This document shows, one piece after another, positions 10,382 through 21,131 of a stretch of DNA of 64,000 bases (position 1 is the stretch's first letter; each line of letters starts with the position of its first letter). Both the position numbers and the translations under genes were made by a program. The notes beneath the pieces were generated by a model. That model ran no database searches and had not been told where the DNA came from. It worked only from the letters and a program-made list of their open reading frames with translations. Source of the DNA: Apium graveolens (lineage: Eukaryota > Streptophyta > Magnoliopsida > Apiales > Apiaceae); assembly GCF_009905375.1 (NCBI RefSeq), contig NW_027417548.1, forward strand, positions 1-64,000, given 5' to 3'.

Positions 10382-12373
10382 TCACCTTTCTTCTTCTTTT
10401 GCTCTATCATCATTGTGCTTCCTTACTTCCTTGACTACCCATTCACCAAGGTATCCTTCCTTGATAAGCGCTTCGATTTCATCTTTTAAATGTCGGCACT
10501 CATGCGTGTTATGTCCAGATGATGCATGGTATTCGCAATACTTTTTCTTGTCTTTGCTTTTCCATGATGATAAAGCTTCAGGTTTTCTAAATAGCCCTCT
10601 GTTTTTGTTTACTTCGAAGATATGCTCGATAGATGCGACCAAGGGCGTGTACCGGCTTGTTCTGTAGTCATAGTTTGAGGGAGGACTCCATCCCCTCCTC
10701 GTGCTTGCGGTATTCACCCGGTCTAGGCTTCGACTACTTCTTCTGTACCTTGGGCTTGGAGACCTATCCCTCTTCCTTCCTTTGCTTCTCTGACTTGACT
10801 GTGAAGTCAGTTGCACCTCTGTCAGAGATTGTTCTATAGCTTTAAAAGATTCTTCCAAAGCGAAGACATCTGCTAGAGTAGCCGGGTCTTTCCCTTGCAA
10901 GTGCTTCCAAAAGTCCGAGCCAACCCTTAATCCCGCAATCAAGAAGCTTTTCAGTGCTTCGTGTGATGCTCCCTTCACGCTGGTAGATTCAGCGTTGAAC
11001 CTTTTGAAGTACGATGTCAAGCTTTCATTTTCCCTTTGCCTAACATTGGCAAGAGTTGTGACAGAGGGCGCGTATCTCACCGCGGCTTGGAACTTGGTTA
11101 AGAACAGAGTTTTTATCTGATCCCATGAGGTAATCACTCCCGGCCTGAACTTTTGAAACCACTGCTGGGCACATCCTCTAAAGGTTGCTACCAAGAGACG
11201 GCATCGAGCCAAGTTCGGGACTTGATACACATCCATCTTTATATTAAAACGACCCAAGAACTCCACCGGATCTGAGTTTCTGTGGAAATGGAGATCGCTA
11301 GTAGTGTTGCGATACCGGGCCAGCAACTGTGCCTCTCTTACCGCCACCGAGAATGGGGAAGGGATTTCAGCTGTGGCCGTCACTCTACCTTCCAGGTGGT
11401 TAAGTAGCCCTTTTAGATCTCCCACATTGAAAGTTCCCACGCCTGGAATGTTCTGCATTTGAGGCTGTGGACCTTGGGGTTGTAATGGAGGTACCTCCAC
11501 TTGATTCCCCCCAGGAGGGGCTTGCTGCTGGTTCATGTTCTGGGTGTCTTCGGGTATCACAATCACTTCGGAATTCCGTCCTTTATTTCTCCCTCGATTT
11601 TCTTCTTGACCCTGGCCGCGGCCTCGAGCCGTATCGCGATCATAGTTTTTTACGTCTATGTGATCATTACGTTCCACATAGTCATAGTTATCTACTCGGT
11701 TATTCCAGCGGGAGTCAAGGCGACCGCGGTAATTGTCGCGACGGTATCCCTCTAAGTATCTACCTCGGCCTCCACCTCTTCCTCTCCATTGAGGCTTTCT
11801 CCAACGATCGTTTCCATACCAATGCCCATATCGATCCAGCGATCTGCGGGGAGGAGCTCTCTCATGATCGCGGTGCCACTCCTGATTTTCCTGGAAATTC
11901 AAGGGCACACGCGTTGGATCGCGGTGCCGCTCCCAATTTTCCTGGAAATTCAGGGGCACACGCGTTGTATCATGGGTCGTAACATCTCCACGATCAGCTT
12001 CTTTCTGCCATTCAAGTAACACCATTCTTAAATCATCATCGCCCAAGCGGATCCCCAAGCGATCTTTCAAAGCTGCGAAACCCCGTTGCTGATTCTCCGG
12101 CATCAACTCCGCCTGTCGCCGTTCCTCGAGACTACGTCCAGATGGGTGCGGAAGGGCGGCTCCCTGGTTATCTGCCTGCAGAATTTCCCGACCATCAGCA
12201 ACTTCTTCCACTAGCTCGATGATTGGGGACGTGTCATTTGAATAGTCCAGGCGCCGCGGGGTTATCGGCACATGCCCCCCTTCGGTGCGGCCATGGCCGG
12301 CTGAGGCATCCCTATCATTCATGGGTGCTTTTCCAGGTGCGTGAGTTACACGGCCACGACGAAGACCCCTCAT
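10382..12373 (-). CDS. Gag protein of element A, intact
   Basis: An uninterrupted 663-residue frame. Gag packages the element RNA into particles in the cytoplasm. The N-terminal 300 residues are charged and rich in Arg-Gly, with a 17-residue tandem repeat (TRVPLNFQEN... twice; 51-bp period at 11869 and 11920). A capsid-type retrotransposon gag domain follows (about residues 350-500: DPVEFLGRFNIKMDVYQV, GCAQQWFQKFRPGVITSWDQ, REN(E)SLTSYFKRF). Near the C-terminus, YCEYHASSGHNTHECRHLKDEIEALIKEGYL is the zinc-knuckle-like motif usual in Tat gags. The ATG at 12373 follows a 284-base leader after the 5' LTR. It ends with a stop, and protease starts in another frame. Confidence 0.88.
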   Translation of the reverse strand: MRGLRRGRVTHAPGKAPMNDRDASAGHGRTEGGHVPITPRRLDYSNDTSPIIELVEEVADGREILQADNQGAALPHPSGRSLEERRQAELMPENQQRGFAALKDRLGIRLGDDDLRMVLLEWQKEADRGDVTTHDTTRVPLNFQENWERHRDPTRVPLNFQENQEWHRDHERAPPRRSLDRYGHWYGNDRWRKPQWRGRGGGRGRYLEGYRRDNYRGRLDSRWNNRVDNYDYVERNDHIDVKNYDRDTARGRGQGQEENRGRNKGRNSEVIVIPEDTQNMNQQQAPPGGNQVEVPPLQPQGPQPQMQNIPGVGTFNVGDLKGLLNHLEGRVTATAEIPSPFSVAVREAQLLARYRNTTSDLHFHRNSDPVEFLGRFNIKMDVYQVPNLARCRLLVATFRGCAQQWFQKFRPGVITSWDQIKTLFLTKFQAAVRYAPSVTTLANVRQRENESLTSYFKRFNAESTSVKGASHEALKSFLIAGLRVGSDFWKHLQGKDPATLADVFALEESFKAIEQSLTEVQLTSQSSQRSKGRKRDRSPSPRYRRSSRSLDRVNTASTRRGWSPPSNYDYRTSRYTPLVASIEHIFEVNKNRGLFRKPEALSSWKSKDKKKYCEYHASSGHNTHECRHLKDEIEALIKEGYLGEWVVKEVRKHNDDRAKEEER

Positions 12374-12657
12374 GGCCTTGCGTCACTCCATGGTGCTCAA
12401 CCTTGAATCAAAACCATTCAAAGCATCGCCCATACGATACAGTTGTTCCAACAAGTCGACGTTGCTGATGAGCACAGGCGGCTGTCCCCCAACGTCCGGC
12501 GTAGGATGGTCAGTCATTGGTGGAACTTAGGGTTCATATTCATAGCCGTGATTAAAATCTTCTTCAGAACTTCCATCATAAAAACTTCCATCATGATATC
12601 GAGACATCCTTCTTCCCAGATGCAGATCTTGATTAGCCCCTCCTTCTAGCACCAATT
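12374..12657 (-). other. Leader and primer-binding region of element A
   Basis: Non-coding leader between 5' LTR and gag. The 17 bases next to the LTR read, on the minus strand, TTGGTGCTAGAAGGAGG, the expected place for a tRNA primer site. In element B the same place reads AGGCGCTAGAAGGAGG. The site is not the common initiator-Met type and I could not assign the tRNA. Confidence 0.6.
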
Positions 12658-14062
12658 TGTTGACGGAGGAATTTGGGAGCAACAAAACTTGAGGTTCGTA
12701 GCCGGAAACAAGATCTATGATGGTGGTTCTTCATCAGAAACGTGAACAGTAACCGGTGGATCCGATGAACAGTATTCGTCGGAAAAGATGAACAGTGTTT
12801 GGTGGTGATGATTATTGGGGGCTGAGATTGCTAAGGGTTAGTGGTGGCTCCTTTGCGCTCTCGCTTCTGACCCCTTACAATTTGCCTACGTACCCCTATT
12901 TATAGGGGATCAAGCCCACGTAGTTCTTGGGGAACAAGAAACCTAATGGGCTTAGATTTCTTATCCCGAGGCCCAATAAGAAACCCACTGGAAACCATCT
13001 TCTACTAGCTTTAGGAATGTCCGCCGATGAGGCCCAACCACAAAGGCCCAAGGCTCGTCCGTGGCTTCCAGACTTCACGAATTAGGCGTCTCCCTAGCCA
13101 AGGATAACCCTCCGCTACCAGCTGTTTCTCTAGTCCACGGACGCAGGTATAGCCGTGATTCACCCCAAATGTTGGACGCATTCTTGTCCCCCGATAAGGA
13201 TCCCCTACCAGATTGCAAAACAAGTGATCCCAAGCTTTTGGGTGTAAAGTGCAGGATACTCCAAAGTCTCCCAACGAGGACACCCGTTGACTACAGATGC
13301 AGAGCTCCCAAAGCACACACCAGATTTCACCCCACATCCCCAATGAGAACACCAATTGACTACAGGAGGAGGCCTTTAGTCCAGGCATACCCCTGGAGGT
13401 CTCTGACCACGGACACCGCCTTTCCCGTAGATATGCTACAGGAAGGAGTTCTTCAATAGAGTACCTACATCAAATAGGTTAGTAATAATAATCTCCATCT
13501 TCCTTGAATCTTCCAAAAAGTTCATCCAAGTAGCATGTCAAAGTTGTATTAGGTGCCAAGTGGAAGTTAAGGGCATGCCCAAACATTCCTGCATGTTGGC
13601 GCCGCCCTGTGTCATCAGCCCTTGATCTCTTCCTTTGTCATTCTACATCACAGGGCGCGCCTTAAATTACTCACCATTAGGGCTTGCCCCAACTCTGTCC
13701 AGTAAAGCCAAGGCATGAGTCTGTCAAAGTAATCATGTCCGAGTAATCCGTCCAAGGAGCCTTCCTCACTCAGGGTGCACCCTAAGTCTCACCATGGAAC
13801 AGAATCCAATCAAGGAATTCCTCACCCCCTCTTCAATAATTGGATGCGCCTCCCCATTCTGTTTGAGGGCGCGCCTTTAAGGCATGATAACCATAACTGT
13901 CAATCTGATATTCAATCAATGGGGCGCGTTCTTAGGGCGCGCCTTATTTTTTATGGAAAGTCAATCTTATATTTTCCTAGATTTTAGGCGTTTCTCCTTC
14001 GATTTTGCCTATTTTATCAATCTCAATCTGAATATTGTTTATACCAATTTTTGGGCATAACA
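12658..14062 (-). repeat. 5' LTR of element A
   Basis: A 1405-bp LTR, in plus orientation TGTTGACGG...GCATAACA, matching 1-1290. The transcription start should follow the TATA box at 12897-12904. Three exact GGCGCGCC copies lie in the U3 side (13654, 13868, 13936). A variable short tandem repeat around GAACAGTATTCGTCGG lies at about 12740-12800. Confidence 0.9.
12897..12904 (-). promoter_or_regulatory. LTR TATA box, element A
   Basis: On the minus strand TATAAATA sits inside the near-palindrome CCCCTATAAATAGGGG. It is conserved in both LTRs of element B (35842-35849, 43099-43106) but shortened by two bases in the 3' LTR of A. Confidence 0.65.
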
Positions 14063-14258
14063 CGGTGCAACAGTCTTATCAGAAGTATACAACAAAGCAA
14101 TTCAATTCTTCTGGTTTGCAACAACTGTAATATGCACCAAGACACCAAATCCAACTTCAGCAACTACCGCATGGAAGTGCAAGTCAATCTAATGAAAAAT
14201 CTGAATTGGAGGAGTTGAGGCTCAAGTGCAAGAGCCAATCGGTTTCTATTAAGACCTT
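14063..14258 (+). pseudogene. Athila gag fragment left of the solo LTR
   Basis: The frame reads a Gln-rich stretch and then SNEKSELEELRLKCKSQSV followed by SIKT, the spacer that precedes LENQIG in Athila gag. That LENQIG follows directly after the solo LTR at 15280. A stop sits in the Gln-rich part. It starts at the right LTR of element A. Confidence 0.7.
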
Positions 14259-15279
14259 TGTTAGTCCCTTAACAATATAGCAAGAATTACAGAAGGGGGG
14301 TTGAATGGAATTCTTGAACCTTTTTCTTAAAATAAAAATGTTCAAACTCGAATACAAATATAAGTGTTTTGATTAGCACAATGCGGAATAAAAACTTAAG
14401 TGAATCAAAACATAAGTAATTGAAAACAAGAGTCTTTAAAAACTTTCTGGTGGATTTAAACAATTCCACCAGAGATATATATTATATCGAGAGAACTCTG
14501 TGTGCAGGAATGCTCACAACTGCTTACAAATTTGAACTACTGATAATACAGAGAAATGCTAATAATTCTGCTTACAAATGTTTCTCACTTTTTGTATCTC
14601 AGATCTTAGTTTCTATTTGCTACTTCTTGGTTTATATAATACCAAGATTACAAAGTCAAAAGATAGAATCATTATAAGAACTATCAGTCTTTATGCTTTG
14701 CTACTTTGTTCTCTATTACCCAGTTAATAGGCTTCCTCATTCCATTCGCATACATCTCGACGCATGTGACCAGTTGTCACTGTCAACTGATGTTTGAATT
14801 CTTTGTCCGTTGGGTGCATGATCATCCGTCGACTTTATGATCATCCGTTGATGGCTTCATTGATCATCCATTGACTGCTATATTAAACATCCGTTGATAG
14901 CCATTTGATCATCCATCGATGGCTTTGTTAATCATCCGTCGGTAGCTATTTTGGCACTTGACTTTATTTCACTTATGCAGAATTACAAGACATCATCTAT
15001 GTACAATTAATCAACCTATTCTGCATATCTAGTCAAAGTCAACATGACTTATATGCTACTACAGAATCTATACAAAGGTGTATGCAGAAATGAGCTACAG
15101 ACTTATTATTACATAAGTTACTCACTCGATGGATAATAAGTCATCATCCGTCGGGACTATAATGAGTTATCCGTTGGGACTATAATTCTTATCCGTTGAG
15201 TGCTACATTATTTCACTAAGTAAAATCTACTTAGGTGTTTTGTTTATGTCATCATCAAGTACACAACATATGCACAACA
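14259..15279 (-). mobile_element. Solo LTR of a SIRE-like copia element inside Athila gag
   Basis: Starts TGTTAGTCCC and ends GCACAACA (1021 bp). The start, including the run of G before TTGAATGG, resembles the LTR of element C (TGTTAGGTCCC...GGGGGTTGAATAC) in the same orientation. Target bases ACCTT (14254-14258) and GCCTT (15280-15284) match at four of five positions. Removing the LTR and one copy restores a continuous Athila gag reading across SIKT and LENQIG. No internal part remains, as expected after LTR-LTR recombination. Confidence 0.75.
14821..14950. repeat. About 22-bp tandem repeat in the solo LTR
   Basis: Units built on ATCATCCGTTGATGGC start at 14821, 14840, 14863, 14886, 14908 and 14931, a spacing of 19-23 bp. 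Three looser copies of ATCCGTTG follow near 15148, 15168 and 15191. Differences are mainly CG to TG or CA. Confidence 0.75.
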
Positions 15280-15920
15280 GCCTTGGAGAATCAAATTGGG
15301 AAGATTGCCAATGTTCTACTAAATCGTCAACCTGGTACACTCCCTAGTGACACAGAAGTTCCAGGCAAGAGGGAAGCCAAAGATCAGGTCAAGGCAATTA
15401 CATTAAGGTCGGGGAAGGTTGTGACCCCGAAAAATCTCAAGTTCCAGAATATGAAGTTGTGGCTGAAGAAGATGTGCAGAAGGAAGCAGAAGTGGAATCA
15501 AGGAAGAAAACTGTGGAACACACTCCTCCTGAGGGTAATACAGGGGAGAAACAGGTCTATCCTCCACCTCCTTTTCCTAAGAGGTTGCAGAAGCAAAAGT
15601 TAGATAGGCAATTTGCTAAGTTTCTGGAGGTGTTCAAGAAACTTCATATCAACATACCTTTCGTTGAAGCTCTTAAAAAAATGCCAAGCTATGTGAAATT
15701 TATGAAAGGTATTCTCTCTCAGAAAAAGAAGCTCGATGACTTAGAGACTGTTGCTATTACGGAGGAATACAGTACTGTTCTGCAACAGAAATTGCCTCTA
15801 AAGCTTAACGATCTTGGAAGCTTCACTATTCCTTGCACCATCAGAAAATTGCTATTCGACAAGTGTTTATGTGATTTGGGAGCTAGCATCAATCTGATGC
15901 CTTTGTCTATCTTCAATTAG
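15280..15920 (+). pseudogene. Athila gag C-terminus and protease
   Basis: Gag resumes at LENQIGKIANVLLNRQPGTLPSDTEV, runs through AKDQVKAITLRSGKV, and after a frameshift near 15450 continues with FPKRLQKQKLDRQFAKFLEVFKKLHINIPF. The aspartic protease follows, with catalytic CDLGASINLMPLSIF near 15870-15915 (Asp-Leu-Gly-Ala-Ser is the Athila form). The frame stops at 15918-15920. The mature protease would cut the Gag-Pol polyprotein. The upstream gag is split by the solo LTR. Confidence 0.8.
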
Positions 15921-16687
15921 TTGGGATTACCTAATCCAAAGCCTATATATATGTCCTTGCAGTTGGTCGATCGTTTATTACATATCCACTAGGCATTGCG
16001 GAGGATGTCTTGGTCAAAGTGGACAAACTCATCTTTCCAGCTGACTTTGTAATTCTTGATTTCGAGGAGGATAAGAAGATTCCCATAATCTTTGGAAGAC
16101 CATTCTTGGCTACTGGCCGAACCTTGATTGATGTGCAGAAGGGTGAGCTTACTATGCGAGTACTGGATCAGGATGTAACCTTTAATGTTTTCAATGCCAT
16201 GAAATTACCTACTGATAAAGAGAAGTGCTTAAAAGTGGAATTGGTCGATTCCATGGTTACTTCGGAACTTGATCAAATATTAAGGTCTAATGCCTTAATG
16301 AAAGCCTTGATGGGGAATTCAAATAGTGAAGATGATGAAGGTGATGAGCAATTGCAGTATTTAAATGCTTCTCCTTGGAAGCGAAGGTTGGATATGCCTT
16401 TTGAATCTCTTAGATTTTCAGAACTCAAAAATGTTGAGGGGTGTCTCAAGACATCTATTAAGGAAGCTCCTACACTCGAGCTTAAACCTTTTCCTGAACA
16501 CTTGAGGTATGCGTTTTTAGGTGATGTATCTACTTTGCCTGCTATTATTGCATCTGACCTTTCAGGTAGTGATGAGGAAAAGCTGTTGAGAATTATGAGA
16601 GAGTTCAAGTCGGCAATTGGATGGACTATAGCAGATATCAAAGGAATCAGCCCTTCTTATTGCATGCATAAAATATTGCTAGATTAA
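15921..16687 (+). pseudogene. Athila protease end and protease-RT connector
   Basis: After a short broken stretch the open frame from 16010 encodes KVDKLIFPADFVILDFEED, IPIIFGRPFLATGRTLIDV (the protease C-terminal part) and then an acidic connector with DDEGDEQLQYL and ELKPFPEHLRYAFLGD, the usual lead-in to Athila RT. It ends with a stop after CMHKILLD at 16687. Upstream, a frameshift between 15920 and 16010 separates it from the catalytic part. Confidence 0.78.
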
Positions 16688-17569
16688 GGAAGTAAGCCGA
16701 CTGTTGAGCAACAGGGAAGGCTAAATCCTATCATGAAGGAGGTTGTAAAGAAAGAAATTCTCAAGAGGCTAGATGCATGGATCATTTATCCTATTTCTGA
16801 CAGTTCTTGGGTGAGTCCAGTTCAATGTGTGCCAAAGAAAGGAGGCATCACCGTGGTTGCTAATGAAAAGAATGAGCTCATCCCTACTTGAACAGTCATG
16901 GGGTGGAGAGTTTGCATGGATTACAGGAAGTTAAACAAAGCCACGAGGATAGATCACTTCCCTCTTCCTTTTATTGATCAGATGCTTGACAAGTTGGTTG
17001 GGCATGAATACTACTCTCTTCTGGATGGCTATTCGGGCTATAATCAGATTTGGATTACTCTAGAAGATCAGGAAAAGACTACCTTCACTTGTTCATTTGG
17101 TACTTTTGCCTTCAGAAGAGATTCTTTTGGGTTATGTGGTGCACCTTCCAAATTTCAGAGATGCATGATGGCCATTTTCTCTGACATGACTGGTCAGAAT
17201 GTGAAGGTGTTCATGGACGATTTTTCTGTGTTCGGGGATTCTTTCAACGAGTGCTTGAAAAATCATGGTGTAGTTCTTAAAAGGTGTATTGAGACCAATC
17301 TGGTTCTTAACAGGGAGAAATATCATTTTATGGTGCAACATGGCATCATTCTGGGGCACAAGGTCTCTAGTAAAGGTCTTGAGGTGGACAAAGCCAAGGT
17401 GGGGGTCATTGAAAACCTTCCTCCACCAATTTCTGTTAAGGGGATCCGCATTTTTCTTGGTCATGCGAATTTCTATCGGCGATTCATCAAGGATTTCTCT
17501 AAAATATTTAAACCATTATGCAATCTATTAGAGAAACATGTTTCTTTCAAGTTTGATGATGAGTGTTGA
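16688..17569 (+). pseudogene. Athila reverse transcriptase
   Basis: The first part (16688-16890) reads PTVEQQGRLNPIMKEVVKKEI and SWVSPVQCVPKKGG but carries stops at 16685 and near 16890. The open frame from 16898 holds WRVCMDYRKLNKATRIDHFPLPFID, LDGYSGYNQI and the catalytic box VKVFMDDFSVFG, then NREKYHFMVQHGIILGHKVSSKGLEVD and FLGHANFYRRFIKDFS. It stops at 17567-17569 after FDDEC. The catalytic Asp pair is present. Confidence 0.85.
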
Positions 17570-18034
17570 GCTGCTTTTGAAAGCTTAAAGAAGAGCTTGA
17601 TCACGGCACCTGTCATAACTACACCTAATTGGAATGAGCCTTTTGAAATGATGTGTGATGCGAATGACTATGCAGTTGAAGTGGTTCTTGGGAAAAGGAA
17701 GAACAATATATTTCACATGGTCTACTACACTAGTAAGACCCTCAATGGTGATCAACTGAACTGTACCACAACTGAGAAAGAGTTATTGGCCAATGTCTAC
17801 TGTTTTGAGAAGTTTCGAACTTATTTGCTTGGGATGAAAGTGACAGTCTTTACTGATCACGCTGCAATTCGCTATCTCGTCTCGAAAAAGGACTCGAATC
17901 CTTAATTAATTCGATGGGTTCTTTTACTACAGGAGTTTGAACTGGAGATCAAGGGTAGAAAAGGTACTGAGAATCAAGTTGGAGATCATCTCTCTCGGTT
18001 AGAAGATCCAAGTATAGCTTCACATGATAAGACA
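17570..18034 (+). pseudogene. Athila RNase H
   Basis: Follows RT after a stop. FEMMCDANDYAVEVVLG holds the first acidic site, TEKELLANVYCFEKFRTYL the second, and VFTDHAAIRYLVSKKD the third. The tail [29 protein letters not shown] follows beyond a stop at 17903-17905. This activity would remove the RNA strand after copying. The acidic residues are all present, but the frame is interrupted. Confidence 0.8.
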
Positions 18035-18903
18035 TTGATAAATGAGTCTTTTCCCGATGAGCAGTTGTTTGGGGTGCAAGAAAAAGAACCGTGGTTCGGA
18101 GACATTGTGAGCTATCTTGTGAGAAACATTATACCTCTAGACTTGACTTCTGCTCAAAGGAAGAAGTTTCTTCACGAGGTGAAATGGTACATGTGGGATG
18201 AGCCGTTTTGTTTCGGCAAGGAGCTGACCAAATCATCAGGAGATGTATTCCGTACAGCGAGACGGGGGTTATCTTACGAGACTGTCATTCAACTGTCTAT
18301 AGAGGCCATTATGGTGGAGAAAAGACAGCAGCTCGTATTCTTCAAGCAGTATTCTTCTGGCCTACATTGTTTAAGGATGCGCATCCTTTTGTTTTGAAGT
18401 GTGATCGCTATCAGCGTGTTGGTAATATGTCAAAGAAGGATGAGATGCCTCTTAATGTGCTTCTCGAGGTTAAGGACATTGATGTTTGGGGAATTGATTT
18501 CATGGGGTCATTTATCTCATCTTGCAATAATCAGTATATCTTGTTGGCGGTTGATTATGTATCAAAATGGGTGGAAGTTAAAGCTTTGCCGATGAATGAT
18601 GCTAAGGTAGTGCTTAATTTTCTTCACAAGAAGATATTTACAAGATTTGGAACTCCAAGAGTCATAATCAGTGACGAGGGATCGAATTTCTGCAATCGCC
18701 ATTTCACTGCTATGAGGCAAAGATATAATTTGAATCATCACATTGCTACATCCTACCATCCTCAGACTAATAGTCAAGCTGAGGCATCTAATAGAGAGAT
18801 CAAGCGTATTCTAGAGAAAGTAGTATATCCATCAAGAAAGGATTGGTCTTTAAAGCTGGATGAAGCTGTTTGGCTTATCGAACGGCATTCAAGACTCCTC
18901 TAG
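18035..18903 (+). pseudogene. Athila integrase
   Basis: The N-terminal zinc region shows [14 protein letters not shown] and CDRYQRVGN, in which the second Cys of the usual CxxC is Arg. The catalytic core keeps Asp in VWGIDFMGSF, Asp in IISDEGSNF and Glu in NSQAEASNREIK. A frameshift near 18210-18230 separates the start (from 18035, [14 protein letters not shown]) from the core frame, which closes with a stop at 18901-18903. The zinc-site change suggests loss of function beyond the frame lesions. Confidence 0.82.
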
Positions 18904-19374
18904 GCATGTCACCGTTTCAGCTGTTTATGGTAAAGGATGTCATTTGCATGTTAGCTAGAGCACAAGGCATATTGGGCTTTGAAGAAACTGAACCTTGATT
19001 TGACTGTAGCTGGTAAAAAAAAGATGCTTCAATTGAATGAACTCGACGAGTTCCAAATTCAAGCGTATGAGAACAACAAAATATATAAGGAGAAAGTCAA
19101 GAGGTGGCACGATAGGGGTTTAGTGCTCAAATCCTTTGTGCCGGGGCAACAAGTTCTTTTGTTCAACTCTCGTCTCCATCTTTTTCCTGGAAAATTAAAG
19201 TTGAGATGGTCAGGGCCGTTTGTTGTAAACACTGTGTTTCCACATGGAGCGGTGGAAATTTTTGAGAATGATCCAGGCCAGGCATTCAAGGTGAATGGAC
19301 AGCATTTGAAGCATTATTACTATGGAGATATGGCAAACCGTGAGGTGGTTAGTGCCATTTTATTGTCAATTTGA
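18904..19374 (+). pseudogene. Athila integrase C-terminal domain
   Basis: The frame from 18979 reads LNELDEFQIQAYENNKIYKEKVKRWHD, PGQQVLLFNSRLHLFPGKLKLRWSGPF and VNGQHLKHYYYGD, the usual tail of Athila integrase that contacts target DNA. It ends at 19372-19374. A short broken join precedes it. Confidence 0.78.
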
Positions 19375-19982
19375 TCTCGGAATTCTACGTCAAGCTAGTG
19401 ATGTAAACCAAGCACTTCTTGGGAGGCAACCCATGTTTGTTGTATATTATTAGAAGATAGAAGGAAGAAAAACCAGAAGAAAACACAAAAAATTCGGAAA
19501 AACAGAAAAACATGGACTTTTTCTAGGAGCACGGTGCGCCCGCGCTGAAATGCGGGGCGGCCGCGCTGAAACTCCAGAAACACGGCACGCCCACACTCCC
19601 AAGCGGGGCGGCCGTGCTAAGGCCATGGACCTGTAAAAAAAGAAGAAAATTCAAAAATTCAAAACAAAAATAAAACCCCAGCCGAAATTCACTGCCTCCA
19701 CTACCCTAAATCCTTCTCCTAATCAATTCTAAACTCTACCCATTAGCCCCACTAACCCACAATCATATCCCATAACCCTAATCTCATTTTAACTCTGTCT
19801 ATATATACATACATCTCCATACATCCATCTCCACCATACTTTTATTTTCTCAAACCTTAAATATCTCTACACACCTCTCTTTTCTCACTTTATCAATTAA
19901 AAGGGAACCAAAGAGAGCCCGCACTCAAGTAAGTAGCAGCACTAACCCCGCCACTACTTATTCTTCGAGTGTTGGGGGTATG
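19375..19982. other. Spacer between Athila pol and second ORF with GC-rich motif
   Basis: No gene is visible. At 19531-19617 lie three GC-rich copies: a decayed GGTGCGCCCGCGC, GGGCGGCCGCGC at 19555-19566 and GGGCGGCCGTGC at 19606-19617. An A-rich then CT-rich stretch with TATATATACATACA near 19800 follows and could be a promoter or leader for the next ORF. Confidence 0.6.
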
Positions 19983-21131
19983 AGACCATGATTTGTTACT
20001 CTGGAGGCTGAAGCGGAGTACGCAAGGTTGTTGACTAAGCAGATAGCCAAGGAGAGGGGTTTTCTACCTTCAGGTAAGGACGGTAAGCTTCTCGAGATGA
20101 TCTTGGAGATGGGATGGGTTTTTTTCTGTGAGGCACCATCGGTTGTGCCTATGAGTATCGTTCGTGAGTTTTATACAAATGTAAAAGCTGATAAGAATGG
20201 GTCTATGGTGATGCGTGGGTTGATGGTGGACTACAGCCCGGAAGCTATTCGTAGGGTTATAAACCAGCCCGAGAGACAACCTACTCAGGAGTAGTGGGTT
20301 AATAAGACGGGGGAGAACTTTGATTTGGATTTGATTGTGGCTACTCTGTGTGTCCCTAATACACATTGGAAGTTCATGAGGGGATCGAACGAGTATCACA
20401 ATTTCCCTGCCTCATGCATGAACAGGTTTTATCGTGCTTGGAACGCTTTTATTTGTGCAAATATCATACCTTCTTCTCATGTGCATGATGTGACTGTGGA
20501 TCGGGCGAAGTTGTTATGGGGGATTGTGCAGGGAGTTTATGTGGATCTTGGTTCCATTATTCATCAGTGTATTTTGCGTTTTTTTCGGGGAAACACTACG
20601 GGGTCTATCCCTTATGCCTCGATTGTGACCAAGCTTTGTGTTGCGGCAGTAGTTCATTGGCCCGCACATAAGTAGCTTCAGTTACCGAGCGCCCCCATCG
20701 ACAGTTCTATGATCGCAGTGATGCATGAGTTATTTGGTGGGAAGGCTAACGAGAAAGGACTTGGCTACTCCTATGATCATTTGCCAGGTGGGCAGCCATC
20801 CGATCAGACTTATGCTGGTGGTACGACTCAGGCACGCAGAGCAGCGTGGAGACATCAGATGGGGGATCCTAGTTCTTCGCAGCAGCAGCAGCAGGTAGAG
20901 GATAGTGTTGGTTTGGGCTCGATGCAGTATAGGCGTTTGACGAGGCTGATGGATGCGATATATGACATCCATAGCAGGTTTTCACAGGATCTTACTCAGG
21001 CATTGAGTACAACTTTTAGAGCCATGGGTGTTGACATACAGTGGCCAGTTTTTGGAGAGGATTTTGTGTACCCGCCTCCTGACACTCTACCCACGGAGGG
21101 TGATGATCATTCTGATTCCGAGCAGGTATGA
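19983..21131 (+). pseudogene. Athila second ORF (putative plant transposon protein), broken
   Basis: Sits after pol, where Athila elements carry an additional ORF often called env-like. Parts seen are VTLEAEAEYARLLTKQIAKERGF, VREFYTNVKAD...VMRGLMVDYSPEAIRRVIN, ASCMNRFYRAWNAFICANIIPSSHVHDVTVDRA and a Gln-rich C-terminus ending GDDHSDSEQV. The REFY/SPEAI pattern resembles the plant family annotated as putative plant transposon protein (PF20167). In-frame stops lie at 19989-19991 (TGA, from CGA by one change), 20292-20294 (TAG) and 20673-20675. I see no obvious membrane segment, so an envelope role is not supported. Confidence 0.65.

Larger units (their letters stand above)
1..14062 (-). mobile_element. 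Element A: Tat-type Ty3/gypsy LTR retrotransposon
   Basis: The element reads right to left: 5' LTR 12658-14062, leader, gag, protease, RT, RNase H, second RNase H, integrase, a long 3' region, polypurine tract and 3' LTR 1-1290. Lineage evidence is the second RNase H after the first, the gag zinc-knuckle type and an antisense gene between pol and the 3' LTR, all known from the Tat lineage. Both LTRs run TG...CA. The left LTR lacks about 120 bp because the window starts inside it, so the left target duplication cannot be checked; the five bases after the right LTR are cggtg. The LTRs differ by roughly 3-5% by eye, which suggests an insertion that is not very recent. Gag is intact but pol is broken, so it could not move on its own. 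Confidence 0.9.

Noticed and set aside
14821..15200. CRISPR-like array
   Set aside because: Units of about 22 bp with spacing of 19-23 bp start to start leave no unique spacers; this is a plant LTR minisatellite.
19983..21131. Viral-type envelope gene in Athila F
   Set aside because: The position matches, but I see no signal peptide, membrane span or cleavage site, and the motifs fit the plant transposon protein family instead.
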